From: Proales similis
Lineage: Eukaryota > Rotifera > Eurotatoria > Ploima > Proalidae
Assembly (NCBI GenBank): GCA_019059635.1
Contig: JAGVRJ010000014.1
Location: 744,001 to 808,000, forward strand
Reading direction: 5' to 3'
Length of the DNA: 64,000 nucleotides
In this document: piece by piece, positions 22,928 through 34,214 of the stretch
Layout: each line of letters begins with the position of its first letter
Numbering within the stretch: the stretch's first letter is position 1
Made by a program: the position numbers and the translations under genes
Notes under the pieces: model-generated
Database searches by the model: none
Told to the model about the DNA's origin: nothing
Seen by the model: only the letters and a program-made list of their open reading frames with translations

Positions 22928-25900
22928 TTAAACAAGTTGGGCGGTTTGACTAGCAACAGCATCAAGATGGGCGGTGGCGGCGGCATTGGGCGTGAAGGGC
23001 TGGAGTTGAATAACCATTTCATCCAGAGTGAGAGTCTGGCCTCCGTTCTGTTGAAGCGAGTCGGCCAGGCGCCGATTTAAGCTCGGTTGCGAAACTAAAT
23101 TGATCAAGTCTAATTCTGATTTGCTCATCAGCTTCATGAGCTTATCACGCCGTTCGAATAGCGGCTGCACATGCGCCAAATCAATCGCACTCTCGCTCGA
23201 TAGATCGCTTTTGCTTTTTGAATAAAACGCGGCCAGTTTTCGTTCAATTATCTTCAAGACAGCAAACGCCTGGTTTAAGAACGGAGCCGGCAAAGCAATC
23301 TCGCCCGAGTCGAACGAATCCCAAATCTGATTGAACACTTTGACGAGTTTGTTGAACAACGAGCTGCTGCTGCTGCTGCTATTGCTATCCATCGTTCTTA
23401 TTTGGCATCGCTCCAACGCTCCTGCGAGCCAAATAAGCAAAAAGTGCCGCTTCACAAGGTCTATTCGCGCATATTCACACTCGCAGGCATTGAGCAAAAC
23501 GTCCAGGACGGTGGATTTGAGCTCGGGCTCGCTGAATTTCGAGTCGTAAATTGAGAGGAGCTGCCTGAAGACGAACCTCTTCTCTAGCAGTCTGTAGTCG
23601 AGTGAAGTACGACAGGCGTACGAGAGTAAACTGAGGATCCACGCTCGCTCGGTTTTGAACTGCATCGAGCTGCTGTTGAACAGCTTGTAGAACTCGGGCA
23701 CGTTGCCGATGTCTAGCAGAGGCTTGAGCAGCAAAAACGACATGAGCGGCTTGTAAAGACTGGTGCCAGGCTCTATGACGACCATGACCGCCTCGCTGAG
23801 GAAGACGGTGATGACACAAGACAGGCGCTGATTCTCCTTTTCCAGAGAGTTTCTCAGCAAACTTATCACATAAGCGATTGTGTTCTTGAAGTAGACGCGG
23901 CTGTTCTCCAGATGCAGGCCGAACCGATGCAGACACGAATAGGCCAGCGAACGTAGCCGGTCGCATTTGCTGCTCAATGCGGCCAGTAAGAAGGAAAAGA
24001 GGCGTCTGTGAACAAACTGGTGCACGTCGACCACATTCGAGTAGTCGAGAAGCTGGAACAAGTTGCTTAGAAGGTAAATAGGATCGTAGAGCTGCGGCTC
24101 GCTTTTCAGAGTCACAGTCTGCTGCTCCAAGTTGGCCAGACTGCGCTCGATTGGAAAATGCCGAATCGTTTGCAGCAGTTTCGCCTCGTCTATTTCAGCC
24201 TCAATGAAATCGCCAAGTTTGGCTTGCTCTTCCAAATTTTGGTGAGATAAAGTCGACTGACTAAATAAGAGACATTCCAAATTAGGCTGCAGCTCAGCAA
24301 GTCGAAATAGTATACGCTGGGCCTCTTCGCTTAGTGAGCGGTCGTAAGCTTTGACCAGTAGGTTTAGATTGGACTCTTGAGAGAACTTGCTCGACTCGAT
24401 TTTAGGCTCGGCTGTTTGGCTGGCTTTATCTAAGCACTGCTCAAACACCTGTCTGAGCTCTGGATTTGAAGAGGCGGCTTTTTTAAGGCGTTTGATTGAC
24501 TTTTCTTTTTTGACGCTTGAAAAGAGCGCGCTCTTGAACAGATTGGGCCAAAAGTTGAAAGCGTTCAAGAAGAACGAGGATAGTTGAAGATCGAGTGAGT
24601 CCAAGCTGGCCGAACTCGAGTAAGTTTTGAACAAGAACTGAAGAGACTTGGAGAGGAGACGAATGGAGCTGATCGAATCGACATCCAAGAGTGCTAGCTC
24701 GTCTCTAATTCGAGACTCGTTTGAGAACATCAACGTTTGATGTTTGACTATCAGTTCGACGACAAGTGCTGGCTCGAGTTGGCTTATTAACGATTCGACC
24801 ATCTCGCTGGTCAGATCGAGTTGATTGATCATTTCGAACACTTGACGATCAGAAGCGAGCTGTGCGCTCAATGACACATAGCGGACAGCGTACGGCCTGA
24901 GGAGCGCTTTGGTCAGCTGGTCTTTGGTCGCGTCTTGCCAAACGCGCAGCAAGAACTTGGTGCTCTCTGAGTCAACAAGCGCCTGCTCCAACACAGCCGG
25001 TTCGAGGAGAACCATTCGAAGAAGATGGTGTTCAGGATCAAGCGAATACTTGTTTTCTTGATTGTCGAGCGAGTCGTTGAGCATACGCAGCTCTCTGGCG
25101 GTTGCCAAACAGTTGTGGATGCGATCAAAGAGCCAGGAAATGACGCCGGTCTGTCTTTGAGGCTGACGATGATGGAAATCGAGCATGCTCATCAGATTGC
25201 GAACTCTCAGACTCAAATTGGCACAATTCAACCAGATCACAGCACTGGACGCATTTTCTGCGCGACGAGCGAACAGAGTTTGCTCAAATTTGAGCACCAA
25301 CGCTTCCGTTTCTGATTGAGCCTTTAGCTTCAAGTCGGCCACTTTGAGTTTTTTGAACTTTTTCCACACACCACTTGCGTCCTGAATGGAAGTTACGAAA
25401 CGAATCTGCTCTTGAAAAGCAGACTCGATGCGGCCTGAGGGTGTCGGACTGATCAATATGGAGCAGAATGTGAACTCCTGAATAAAGTCGGTCGCCTTCT
25501 GCTTGATTCGCTCGTCGAGCTGGGAAAACGATCGGAGTATAATAAAGCGCAGAACGTGTCCTATCTCGACCCGATCCATCGAATGCAGTTGAGCCTCGTC
25601 CATTTGCTGAGGCGCAGTAGCTCGACTCCGTTCGAACAAGAGGTCGTTGAGAGTTGCTTGGGTCAGCGTCTTCCAGTCTTTATCATCCTTGACCACGTGC
25701 TTGGCCAAAATGGAACAAAACAAATAGACCAAGTCGAGTGTTTGTTCGCTGCTCTCATTCAAGTAGATGCTGATCAGCTCGAGACAAGGTCTGGCAACCT
25801 GTTCAAAGCGCTCGCTACACTCAACCAGAAGCCAGACAAGACTGGAGACCAAGCTGTGGTTGCTTGACTCGCTTTCGTCCGCCAGACCGATGCGTTTGAG

Positions 25901-28018
25901 TTGAGCATATTTTACCAAGAAATCCAGATAGCTCGACGAGAATAAATCCTCTCCTTGATTTGAGGCCCGCTCTTGCTGTTCGACTGTGCATTGTCTGATT
26001 CTCTGCTCGAATATTTCGCCCTGGAATACGGCCAGAAGTGAGTTCAAAAGTTGCATATCGAACCCACTGGCTTGAACAAGGTCCATATCGGGTTGAACTT
26101 GAGTGCCATCTGCTCGTCGCTTGCGTGCTTTGAGTCTTTTGGTGCTCGCAGAGCGCTGACTTATGCTGACAAACAGCTCAATGTAGAGCGTGAAGACTTT
26201 GAGGATGCCAGAGGAATGAGCTTGTTTGGGAAACTGTGGCAGCCGGGGCAAATGCTTGCCGCTCATAAGCTCTAATCCCAGCAGATTCATAAAATCACTT
26301 TCGCCCTCCAGGACTGTCAAAAGCCGTTTGTGTATTAGATGTCGAGTGTGCTCAATGCTCTCGTTGTCTGTTGAGCGTTGTGAGCCGATGTCGTATGCTG
26401 CGCCCTTTACGCAATGAATCCATTCATTTAGGCACCGGAGACATGAAGCGACTAGTTCGATGAGCAGTCCGACCTGCTCTGACGTGGGCTGCTTGCTCGA
26501 TTCGAGGAGTTTGCCGAACTGGATGCAAACTGGAAAGCTCGTCTGAATAATGAGCTCTTTTAGGTAGGAGTTCAAAATTGGCGCTTGCGGGTCCAGACGA
26601 GGCAGCTGATTCAAATCGTCGACTCCCAACGGTCTCAAGAACGAGCTTGTCGAACAGTAGTTGCTCTTCATGGCTTTTATCGTCGACAGCTGTTGGTCGA
26701 ATAGACGCTTGCAAAACGACAGGCTGCGAACAATCGACTCGTTCATGCTGGCTTCTTGTCTGTAGCGAACTTTGATGAACTTCTGCACCAGATCGGGACA
26801 GGTGCGGAGTGTGCGAAGGCACAAATCGTCCACAAGCTGGGCAGTTGATTCGCTCAGCTGATCGGAGAGCGTCGCCCACTTTGACCGATACAGGTTGACC
26901 AGCGCGTTGAATATTAGATGATTCTGGTTTTTAGAGCTGTCCTCGAGTGCCAGCGTTCGATCGTAAAAGTTTATGCCGTGTTTAGTGGAGGCGAAGAGTA
27001 TCTTTAAAAACTCGGCGGCCATCTCGCGCAAGTTGTAAACAACCTCGGCCTCGTCCGACATCGACCAGTCGAGCAGTTTGCCCAAGCTCAGCAAAGTCTT
27101 CTCGTTGAATAGGCGAACTTTTTCACTTTTGTTGAAGAGCTCGTTCTGAATGACGTTGACCAGCAGCTCTTGCAAAAGCCGCTCGATGCATTCAAACGAA
27201 TCGCTCGGAATCAGTGAGAACAAACAATGAAGAAGTGAAAGCTCGTGGCGATTGCCTGCCGGTCCGTTTGCTCGGCTCTCGTTGCTGCTAGCAGACACGC
27301 CGCTCGTCTGATTGAGAAGAATTCGCTTGACTGTGGAGACCGCCTCTTTCTCGTAGCTTCCGTTCGCATAGTGCAAGAAAGAGACAAGAAATTTGAGAGC
27401 CTCCTCGCGAAGCTCTCTGTTCAACAGGGCTCTTTCCAGCCAATTCTTGTGAACGTTGAAATATTCAAACTCGGCCGCGATCCGTTTGGCCATTTCGTAG
27501 CTGTGCTGCACGCACAGACCTAAGAGCTGAATTGTGGCCAATTGAAGGGCCGGCTCGGACTTGGCCAACAAACAACGAGTGAAAATTTTCAGGTTCTCGC
27601 CTGTCACTCGGTCCAGTATTTGGCCGATGCTTTTCTTAAGTTCATTTCGATCGACCAACTTGAACTCTTCCTCGGTCGATTTGAGCACATCTAGCTTGAT
27701 GGCGAGCGCTTTTTGCACACACGTGATGATAAGTTCAAAGTTGCCTTCAGACAAGCTGGCGGCGACCGCTGAGCCTTTCAGGGCGCTCATTGTCTCCCAT
27801 GTGAGCTCAAGTTGCTCAAACAATTCATCGCAACTTGAAGACTGCTTCAAGTACAGCTCGAGTCGAGCAGCTGAGTCGGCCATGTCTTGCAGGAGCTGCT
27901 TGCGCTTGCCTGACTCTTGACTCTCTATGCTGGACAAGAGCTCGAAATCGTTGCTGCCCTTTAGCTCGCCATTTCGCTTGACCACCATGGTTCGCTTGTT
28001 GCGCACGTTATTTTTCAA
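22928..28018 (-). CDS. URB1: URB1 / NPA1-type nucleolar pre-ribosomal factor, single exon
   Basis: Large nucleolar scaffold needed for early 60S ribosomal subunit assembly. One uninterrupted frame of 1696 codons, ATG 28018-28016. The protein is built of helical repeats throughout, as in the family (yeast Npa1 is of similar size, human URB1 longer). The N-terminal part is the NPA1 region (ARLELYLKQSSSCDELFEQL, LGLCVQHSYEMAKRI). The C-terminal region is the most conserved: PGTSLYKPLMSFLLLKPLLD, VPEFYKLFNSSSMQFKTERA and WILSLLSYACRTSLDYRLLE, which match URB1 closely. Short Ser-rich linkers occur near the end. Absence of introns contrasts with most neighbours. Its start region is divergent from the FAM227 gene (about 500 bases). 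Confidence 0.88.
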   Translation of the reverse strand: MKNNVRNKRTMVVKRNGELKGSNDFELLSSIESQESGKRKQLLQDMADSAARLELYLKQSSSCDELFEQLELTWETMSALKGSAVAASLSEGNFELIITCVQKALAIKLDVLKSTEEEFKLVDRNELKKSIGQILDRVTGENLKIFTRCLLAKSEPALQLATIQLLGLCVQHSYEMAKRIAAEFEYFNVHKNWLERALLNRELREEALKFLVSFLHYANGSYEKEAVSTVKRILLNQTSGVSASSNESRANGPAGNRHELSLLHCLFSLIPSDSFECIERLLQELLVNVIQNELFNKSEKVRLFNEKTLLSLGKLLDWSMSDEAEVVYNLREMAAEFLKILFASTKHGINFYDRTLALEDSSKNQNHLIFNALVNLYRSKWATLSDQLSESTAQLVDDLCLRTLRTCPDLVQKFIKVRYRQEASMNESIVRSLSFCKRLFDQQLSTIKAMKSNYCSTSSFLRPLGVDDLNQLPRLDPQAPILNSYLKELIIQTSFPVCIQFGKLLESSKQPTSEQVGLLIELVASCLRCLNEWIHCVKGAAYDIGSQRSTDNESIEHTRHLIHKRLLTVLEGESDFMNLLGLELMSGKHLPRLPQFPKQAHSSGILKVFTLYIELFVSISQRSASTKRLKARKRRADGTQVQPDMDLVQASGFDMQLLNSLLAVFQGEIFEQRIRQCTVEQQERASNQGEDLFSSSYLDFLVKYAQLKRIGLADESESSNHSLVSSLVWLLVECSERFEQVARPCLELISIYLNESSEQTLDLVYLFCSILAKHVVKDDKDWKTLTQATLNDLLFERSRATAPQQMDEAQLHSMDRVEIGHVLRFIILRSFSQLDERIKQKATDFIQEFTFCSILISPTPSGRIESAFQEQIRFVTSIQDASGVWKKFKKLKVADLKLKAQSETEALVLKFEQTLFARRAENASSAVIWLNCANLSLRVRNLMSMLDFHHRQPQRQTGVISWLFDRIHNCLATARELRMLNDSLDNQENKYSLDPEHHLLRMVLLEPAVLEQALVDSESTKFLLRVWQDATKDQLTKALLRPYAVRYVSLSAQLASDRQVFEMINQLDLTSEMVESLISQLEPALVVELIVKHQTLMFSNESRIRDELALLDVDSISSIRLLSKSLQFLFKTYSSSASLDSLDLQLSSFFLNAFNFWPNLFKSALFSSVKKEKSIKRLKKAASSNPELRQVFEQCLDKASQTAEPKIESSKFSQESNLNLLVKAYDRSLSEEAQRILFRLAELQPNLECLLFSQSTLSHQNLEEQAKLGDFIEAEIDEAKLLQTIRHFPIERSLANLEQQTVTLKSEPQLYDPIYLLSNLFQLLDYSNVVDVHQFVHRRLFSFLLAALSSKCDRLRSLAYSCLHRFGLHLENSRVYFKNTIAYVISLLRNSLEKENQRLSCVITVFLSEAVMVVIEPGTSLYKPLMSFLLLKPLLDIGNVPEFYKLFNSSSMQFKTERAWILSLLSYACRTSLDYRLLEKRFVFRQLLSIYDSKFSEPELKSTVLDVLLNACECEYARIDLVKRHFLLIWLAGALERCQIRTMDSNSSSSSSSLFNKLVKVFNQIWDSFDSGEIALPAPFLNQAFAVLKIIERKLAAFYSKSKSDLSSESAIDLAHVQPLFERRDKLMKLMSKSELDLINLVSQPSLNRRLADSLQQNGGQTLTLDEMVIQLQPFTPNAAATAHLDAVASQTAQLV

Positions 28019-28515
28019 AGTCTGAATTCAAACCGTGGACATGTGCGCACGTATGCATGCAAATTCATTGTCCCGCTCGAAGCATAACTAAGCAGTCAGA
28101 TGGAAGCTACTTCAAATGCCTCAGTTCAGACCTCTCCCCTTAAGCTTCCTTCTAATTTGATCAGAGCTGGCAAAGGCACTCTTCTTCTTTAGATCTCTCG
28201 CTTGCTCATTTGCTTTTCAACTCTTTTGAAAAAATAAACCTTCCCTTGGGAAAAAGGTCCTCCGGTACTCCACTGTATTCAAATCCGCTGACAGGTCTTA
28301 ACCCGACAGTTACCATTCGAGTCCACTGTGTGTGTGTGTGCTAAATTTCTACGACTGTTTATTAAGCAACTTATTGCAAGAGGCCGAAATGCACTCACTA
28401 GTGGTCTTTGCTTTCTTTGCGTTACTTAACATAGGTTGCCAGTGGTGACGCATCAATTTATGAGATCGTGAATCGCTCATTACTTGACTGCTGGTGAAAA
28501 GCATTTTGCAAAAGG
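28019..28515. promoter_or_regulatory. Upstream region shared by URB1 and FAM227 genes
   Basis: About 500 bases between divergent genes. It contains a (GT)n run near 28327-28340. No clear TATA box or other motif. Short 5' non-coding exons of the FAM227 gene could lie here. Confidence 0.4.
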
Positions 28516-30942
28516 ATGTTTTCGTTTCAGCAGGTAAAAGTTGAGCCAGAAATCGAGTTGGATACCGAGGCGTTCGGACAAGAGCTGCTGGAACAGTTCA
28601 AGGCTGAAGCTGAGCCGGTGAGCAATTTACCCAGCGCTTACGAATGCTTTAAACCAGAGACCAATTTCCATCAAGTTTTGGAATGTCAAACAAGAAGCAT
28701 CCAACTTGTCAATAAATGAGCTCGCCGCCAACCTGGACAATTTGAAACAGGTGCATTTCAAAAACAGTTTGAATCCAACAGGACTGAAGAGACGATTTTC
28801 AGGAGCTCGTGGGAGACGTGGGTGCCCGAATCAAAGAGCTCGACTCCATTGAGACGCGTTTGAAAGAATTCGCCTCCAAACTCATTCCGTATCGAGACTT
28901 GCTTCTCGAAGCGACGAAAAGAAGATCGCGTATTCGCGAGAACAGGTTCATCCTGTCCGACGAATGTAAGATGCTGTTCGAACGCTCACTCTTTTGACGT
29001 TGTGGCTCGTGCGTCTAAGTGTTTTCCTCTCGTCTCGCTTTTATGTGAACAGTGTTGGACAAGGGCTCTGGCGATGGTAAATTTCATTTTTGTTTCGTCT
29101 GTCAATTCAAGCTGAATCGGTTCAAACTGGCATTCTTTGCTATTGGCTGTCCTCTGTTTTTTCGTCTCTGTTTCTCTTATTCGTTTGACTGATGATCGAA
29201 ACCAAAAGACTTTTTGACCGGCCGCCAAGTGATCGAGCGAGTGAATGAACGCGAGCAAGAGTTTCTAAGCGGCAAATTTGGCATTCCGAATTTAACAAAG
29301 ACGATCGAGGGCGAAGTCTACCCAGGTTTCAGCGAGATTCAACTCACCGAGCTGCCCAGCAAAGTAGAAGCTCCTCAGCTTTTGCACAACGTCAGCCTAA
29401 AAATGGGCTTTCAAGTAATCACGCACTGCCTTCTCCCCGTCTTGGCACAAACGCCTCACGCGCTCATTTAAACAAAGGCAGCTTTCCTCAAGTATTGGTC
29501 GCGCATAGTCAGAAGCGAGGCAGTCTGCGCCATCCTGGTCGACTCCTTTTGGTGGTTCTTCCTCGTCTATTTTCGGGTAAGCCAGCAATGCTTGTTCCTG
29601 CTGCTGTGGATCTCAAGAGTATGCAGCCAAGCGAGACTTCTCACAACGAGGCTTACAGACACTTTAGTCGCATTGCGGACAGCTTCGTTGCGTTGCTCAT
29701 GTCCATTGACTCGAGCATTCGAGATCGATTCTTTGACGTAAGTTCCATATCCAGCCTCTTTGTCAAACCTGCTTGATCTGATTGCTTTGATCTGATCGCG
29801 CTTTGAAGAATTTCGCCTACTTTTTATCGCAGACGATCTACATGGCCTTCCATGAGGCATTTCCCAACTCAAAGCATATGCTGAACGATTCATTCAAGCA
29901 GTACCTCTGCGAGACTGTCTACGAGTGGATAAACGGAGTTCGGCCAGTGCCAGAGATTTATCTCAATTGGCCAATAAATGATGAAATAAACGCTCAGAAG
30001 GTCAATAACTCAAAACTGGCGACCCGAGCCGAAAGTAGGAAACCAGTTGGCAGTTTCTCAAGTCTAAAGTCGACCTCTTGTTTGAACAGTTTTGAACCGA
30101 GTCGCTCGGCTGGAGCTCATGATGAACGCGTTGGAGGAGGATAGAGATCACGGAGTAAGATTTGCACCCGAGCCTGAACTGGTCTCTTCCCCGACTCAGA
30201 CACCGCGCACTTCGCTGCTTTCGAAGAAAAGCCCTTCAGCCGAGTCTGAAGTAGGAATTCGAATTGTCTCTTGGTTTTACTTTGATTATATTCTCTAAAT
30301 CAAACTCGTTAAGTCGCACCCGATCGGCGAGGGGGCAAAAATAGAAAAGTTTCTGTTCAATCTGCAAGGACAGAGCGTGCTGGCTGCGCATTACATGAAA
30401 CAGCACAAACTGAAAGAGAAGGACTACGCCTTTAAGTGTATGACACGCAGTGAAATCGTCCAGCACGCCTCGTAAGTAGCCGCTCTCGCTAATGGCGCAA
30501 GTATGCTTGTTTGAACTCAAAACGCCCAACAAGACGAACGGCGCCCACTTATAAACAGCTGATCAGAAGCGTGCGAATAAGGGCCAAGTCATGGGACGAG
30601 TCACTGCGACAGTGGGTTTTTTTTAACCAAATTTGTCTAATTAGACTCGGCTCAGTCGAAACCGAATTGCAGAATCAGGCAGCGAAGGAAGGCGCCAAGT
30701 CCGGCTGAATTCAAAGAGCAAAACGAGGCTCAATCGGAGGCAGTGATTAGATCGCGTCAAAGTTACCGATCCAGGTCGGCTAGCAAGCGTTCAAGCTCAG
30801 AAGGCGTGAGAACTGGCTCAAAGGTTTTTTTCAATTTAAATTTTTTCCAAAAAAAAAGCAAACAAAAGAATATTTGCAATCAAAGGTGTCCTTCTACTCG
30901 GCAAACGAAGACGACGAAGACATCTCCTCTGCCGATCGCTAA
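28516..30942 (+). CDS. FAM227 family protein
   Basis: Member of the FAM227 (FWWh) family, poorly characterised proteins whose vertebrate members are expressed mainly in ciliated cells and testis. About ten short introns. Spliced exons give ELLEQFKAEAEP-RPISIKFWN, LKQ-ELVGDVGARIKELD, then the hallmark LVDSFWWFFLVYF at about 29526-29576, followed by EAYRHFSRIADSFVALLMS, NFAYFLSQTIYMAFHEAFPN and FKQYLCETVYEWINGVRPVP, in the order seen in FAM227A/B. Later exons include SHPIGEGAKIEKFLFNLQGQ and a basic segment; the last exon ends in an acidic tail (YSANEDDEDISSADR). The start at 28516 is uncertain: a pyrimidine-rich acceptor (ttttcgtttcag) overlaps it, so the true first exon may lie upstream. Confidence 0.83.
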
Positions 30943-30970
30943 ACTGAGTTTTCGTCAATTTTTGTGTGAA

Positions 30971-30976
30971 AATAAA
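30971..30976 (+). terminator. Poly(A) signal of the FAM227 gene
   Basis: AATAAA 28 bases after the stop codon, followed by a GT-containing stretch. Good position for cleavage and polyadenylation. Confidence 0.6.
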
Positions 30977-31654
30977 CTTTAATTGCGAGCCGTGTCAACA
31001 AGCTAGAGATGATCGCACAAGGAGGAGAAAGCTACTGAGAGCGAGAGAGTGAGAGATAGAGCGAGAGAGCAGGGGGAGGAGAGATTGAGAGGGAGACGAG
31101 CGGCTGAAATCGAGGTCGGCCGCGGTGATTTAAATCATGCGGAAATCAATGCTCATCAATAAGACGTTTATTTGCAAGGGCAACTAGATAGAGCCAAATT
31201 CGCGCGCCATCCGCTGCCACTTCTACGCGCATCCAATTAAGTTTCTCGTTTCTTTTGTTGCATTTGTTGCGAAGGCTTTGTTGTTTCATTCTTCAAGTCA
31301 ACTGAAATGAAAAACTATTGAAGAGCGATCGGTTGGATGGTGATCAGAAAGGTTGGCGCAGAAAAAAGAAACGCTGAAGCTGAGACGTCGCTCATTGCCA
31401 AACTGGCCTCGTCTTTCTAAAATTATTTGTTGCTACATGATTTCATCACTGGCAGATGATAATTACGGCGCATGGACGCATTGATAACTAAACACAGAGA
31501 GAGAGAGAGAGATAGAGGAGGGAGAGAAAGCTCTGAAGCGTTAAGCTCACTCTCCTATTCCTAGAAAAGAGAAAATAGTTTGACGCTCGTCGTCACTCGA
31601 ATTCGTTGATGCGCATTCAATGAAATTGAAGCGAAGGCTCCTATTTAAGCCTTG

Positions 31655-31660
31655 TATAAA
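31655..31660 (+). promoter_or_regulatory. Possible TATA box of the Arg/Ser-rich gene
   Basis: TATAAA followed about 30 bases later by tcacttggact, a plausible initiation zone. Assigned only by sequence and position. Confidence 0.3.
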
Positions 31661-31879
31661 GCAATTCTCGCTCGACAATTAGTCACTTGGACTCGAGTTG
31701 AAAACACCAACTCTGGGCCGAGCTGCTTGTCAACTTTTCGTGCTTGTTATTGTTGCTGAGCTGCTGGCGTTGGCGTCCTTTTCGCTTTTATTATTGTCGT
31801 TTTGTTTTATTGAATGCACCATTCACATCAGAGCGTGATTTTATCGTTTTCTTAATAGCGACGACCATCTCGCAACGCC

Positions 31880-33784
31880 ATGGGCTCCGATTTGACCAAA
31901 CCAAAGAACAAAAACAAGCTCGATGCGGACGAGTCGAGGTAGATTGAAATTTTATCGTTGCTCTTATTTGCAATCGACAATCAAATCGCTGAATTTCTTC
32001 TTTTGTTCTACAGATATTGTCGCAAAATAATCGGCGATTTGAATCTCGAGATACCAAATGTGTACAATGCGTCTTGTCCGGTCGAATGCTTTCAGACCGG
32101 GCCATGCCAGCCGACAGTGTCGACAACGAACCGCGCATCGAATCATTTCTATCCGATTGAGAAGATTGGCGCCACCGAGTCCTGCTACAGATCGCATCGT
32201 AGCTCGCCAGTGATGCATCAGGCCGAGCTGCCTTTGGTCTTCGCTTCGGCAGTGCCGGCTTGCAGCTCTGCAGCAGCGTACATGCGGGAGGTGCCCGCGG
32301 AGAAATCCTATCGTCGCGAGCGCTATAGAACGGCTCGGCCGACCTACAGCTACCGAGACGAGGGCTACTTGTACGACACGCACGACAAATACGAGAGCCA
32401 CTCTCGGTGTGAGCCGACACGCAGATACGTGGTGGCCAAGTCTTACCAGCCGAGGAACTACGAGACGATCGAAAAGTCGAGACTGCCGCACGAAGTCGAC
32501 ATGCTACCAAGTGATAAAATATTCGAGATACGAAAAGAGAAGCTAATGATTCGCGCAGATAGAGAGACCACGGACTGTGACCATTCATTGCCGACCGGCT
32601 CTGGAAGCTACAAGCTTCGCAGCAAGAGCAGCGATCGCTACCTTGACTCGGGCAAGTCGGTCCGCATCGCCGACTTTGAGCGAGAGCATCGCAAGCGAAA
32701 TTTAAAGTCGCGATCGGGCTATTACATTTGCGACGACGACGAATACGACTCGCGCAACAGCGAGTATGAGACCGCTCGTTCAGTGCCGAGAAAGTCGATA
32801 CTCAAGTATGACGACGAGTCTAGCCGGCGTCAGACTGAGAGCTCTCATTCGCTCAAGAGTGCGTCGAGGTCAAAAGTGACGAGTGAAAACGCCAAGTCGA
32901 ACGTGGACGCTCACGTCGTCGCAGCAGCAGCCGCCAATTTTAACCTGGCCAACTCGTCGAACGACAGCGAGATCATTTACGTGCCCATGGTCAAGGAGGA
33001 GTTCATAAAGCGACAAGCCATCAACAACAACAACAACAGCCTGAGCAGTGCCACAAGCAGACAACACACTGAGCAAGCGATCGCCTCCTCCGAGAGCTCA
33101 GGTACTTTTCAAAGTTTCCCTTCTTCTGCCTTTAGACGCTAGCCCACCTAACTGATCAAGTACATGATTTTACTCATAGAATAAAATCGCGTGTAGATAT
33201 TGTAGATTGTTTTATTAATGCTGTGGCAAAAAAATAGACCGAACGTAGACTAGAGTGTGCTTGTGCTTACGCTAAACGTTGCGAATTTTTAAGCTAGACA
33301 AAGAGACCAGATTCGGCTGGAGTTGAGCGCTCAGCAGGTGACAGGCCCATTTACTTCGGCGCTGAGGTCGCCAGAGGGCACCAGTGCCAGTCTGACTAGA
33401 AGCGACGTGGAAAGAAGCTCGTTTCAGCCACTTTTGACCAAACGCAGCAACAACGCGTCCGCCAGCTCGGCTGATAGTCAACCACGGCAAGGTCTTGTCT
33501 ACTCAAAGTATTTGGACGATCTTATTGGCCACGCGGCGTCCAACAGCAGCTCTGAATCGGACAATCGAGAAGAGAGCAGGTCAAATGTTGATCCCATCGA
33601 ACAATGGTCTAATCAAGTGCTGAGCTCGTCGAATGAGGGCTCGGCAAGCCGCAAGATAGTTCTTAGCGCAAGGACAGGAGAAAACAGCAAACTAATCGAC
33701 AATATTCTCAGCCAAGCTGATTGCCTCGATTTGACCGAGCTGCTTCGAAAGGTGGAGCTAAATCGAAGTCCGGCCAACAACTAG
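31880..33784 (+). CDS. Arg/Ser/Tyr-rich protein of unknown function
   Basis: Three exons: MGSDLTKPKNKNKLDADESR (31880-31939), a long exon from about 32014 to 33101, and a last exon from about 33313 to the stop at 33784; about 540 residues. Splicing gives DESR-YCRKIIGDLNLEIPN and ASSESS-DQIRLELSAQQV, both in frame with GT-AG borders. I do not recognise the family. The middle is rich in Arg, Tyr, Ser and Asp (EKSYRRERYRTARPTYSYRD), contains ARSVPRKSILKYDDESSRRQ with a SILK tetrapeptide, an Asn run, and YVPMVKEEFIKRQ. The C-terminal exon ends with a likely helix, LDLTELLRKVELN. No signal peptide or membrane segment. Probably cytoplasmic or cytoskeletal, but that is a guess from composition. The second intron (about 210 bases) is longer than usual here. 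Confidence 0.68.
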
Positions 33785-34214
33785 CTTGAGAGTCTGGCCG
33801 CTTTTCCAGCAAAATTGTATCAATAGACGTTAAGTTAATAAAAAAGAAAGCGAGATCCAAATGACGAGCGAAATGAAAGTCTCTTATCGGGAAGAAGCGA
33901 TATCTGCTTTCAAGCGTGTGTTCGTGCGCGAAGTGTCTCGGACATGAACGGGATTTGGGCTGCGTTGATTGAAAGCCGACGGCTAGAGAGAGAGAGAGAG
34001 AGGGAGAGAGGTGTCTTGTCGCTCTTAGACGAGATAGACGCCTCTAATGCTCACGTTCTTATTAGAATTCTCGTCTTTCTTCAGCTAGCCTCGAACGAAA
34101 TCAATTAATTTTGCCGCTGACCCAGTTATCGACTCGCACGCAAATATCCTCATTCGCACGGCTCACATTCGACAGTTTCGTTCAAGTATTTGCAATCTGA
34201 CTGCATCATTGAGA
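33785..34214. other. Intergenic region before the astacin gene
   Basis: About 430 bases with an (AG)n run at 33985-34002. Promoter of the astacin gene is expected here; no clear TATA box. Confidence 0.5.
33837..33842 (+). terminator. Poly(A) signal of the Arg/Ser-rich gene
   Basis: AATAAA 53 bases after the stop codon at 33784. Confidence 0.55.

Larger units (their letters stand above)
30943..31879. other. Intergenic region with GA-rich repeats and a possible core promoter
   Basis: About 940 bases. Purine-rich GAGA tracts lie at about 31035-31105 and 31495-31530. A TATAAA at 31655-31660 sits 220 bases before the start codon of the next plus-strand gene and could be its core promoter. No gene seen. 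Confidence 0.5.

Noticed and set aside
23475-23966. 163-codon minus-strand frame inside URB1
   Set aside because: Alternative frame of the URB1 coding sequence, where URB1 residues are strongly conserved.
31791-32588. 265-codon minus-strand frame opposite the Arg/Ser-rich gene
   Set aside because: Antisense shadow: the plus-strand frame splices cleanly to flanking exons and the minus frame has no start context, motif or sensible composition.
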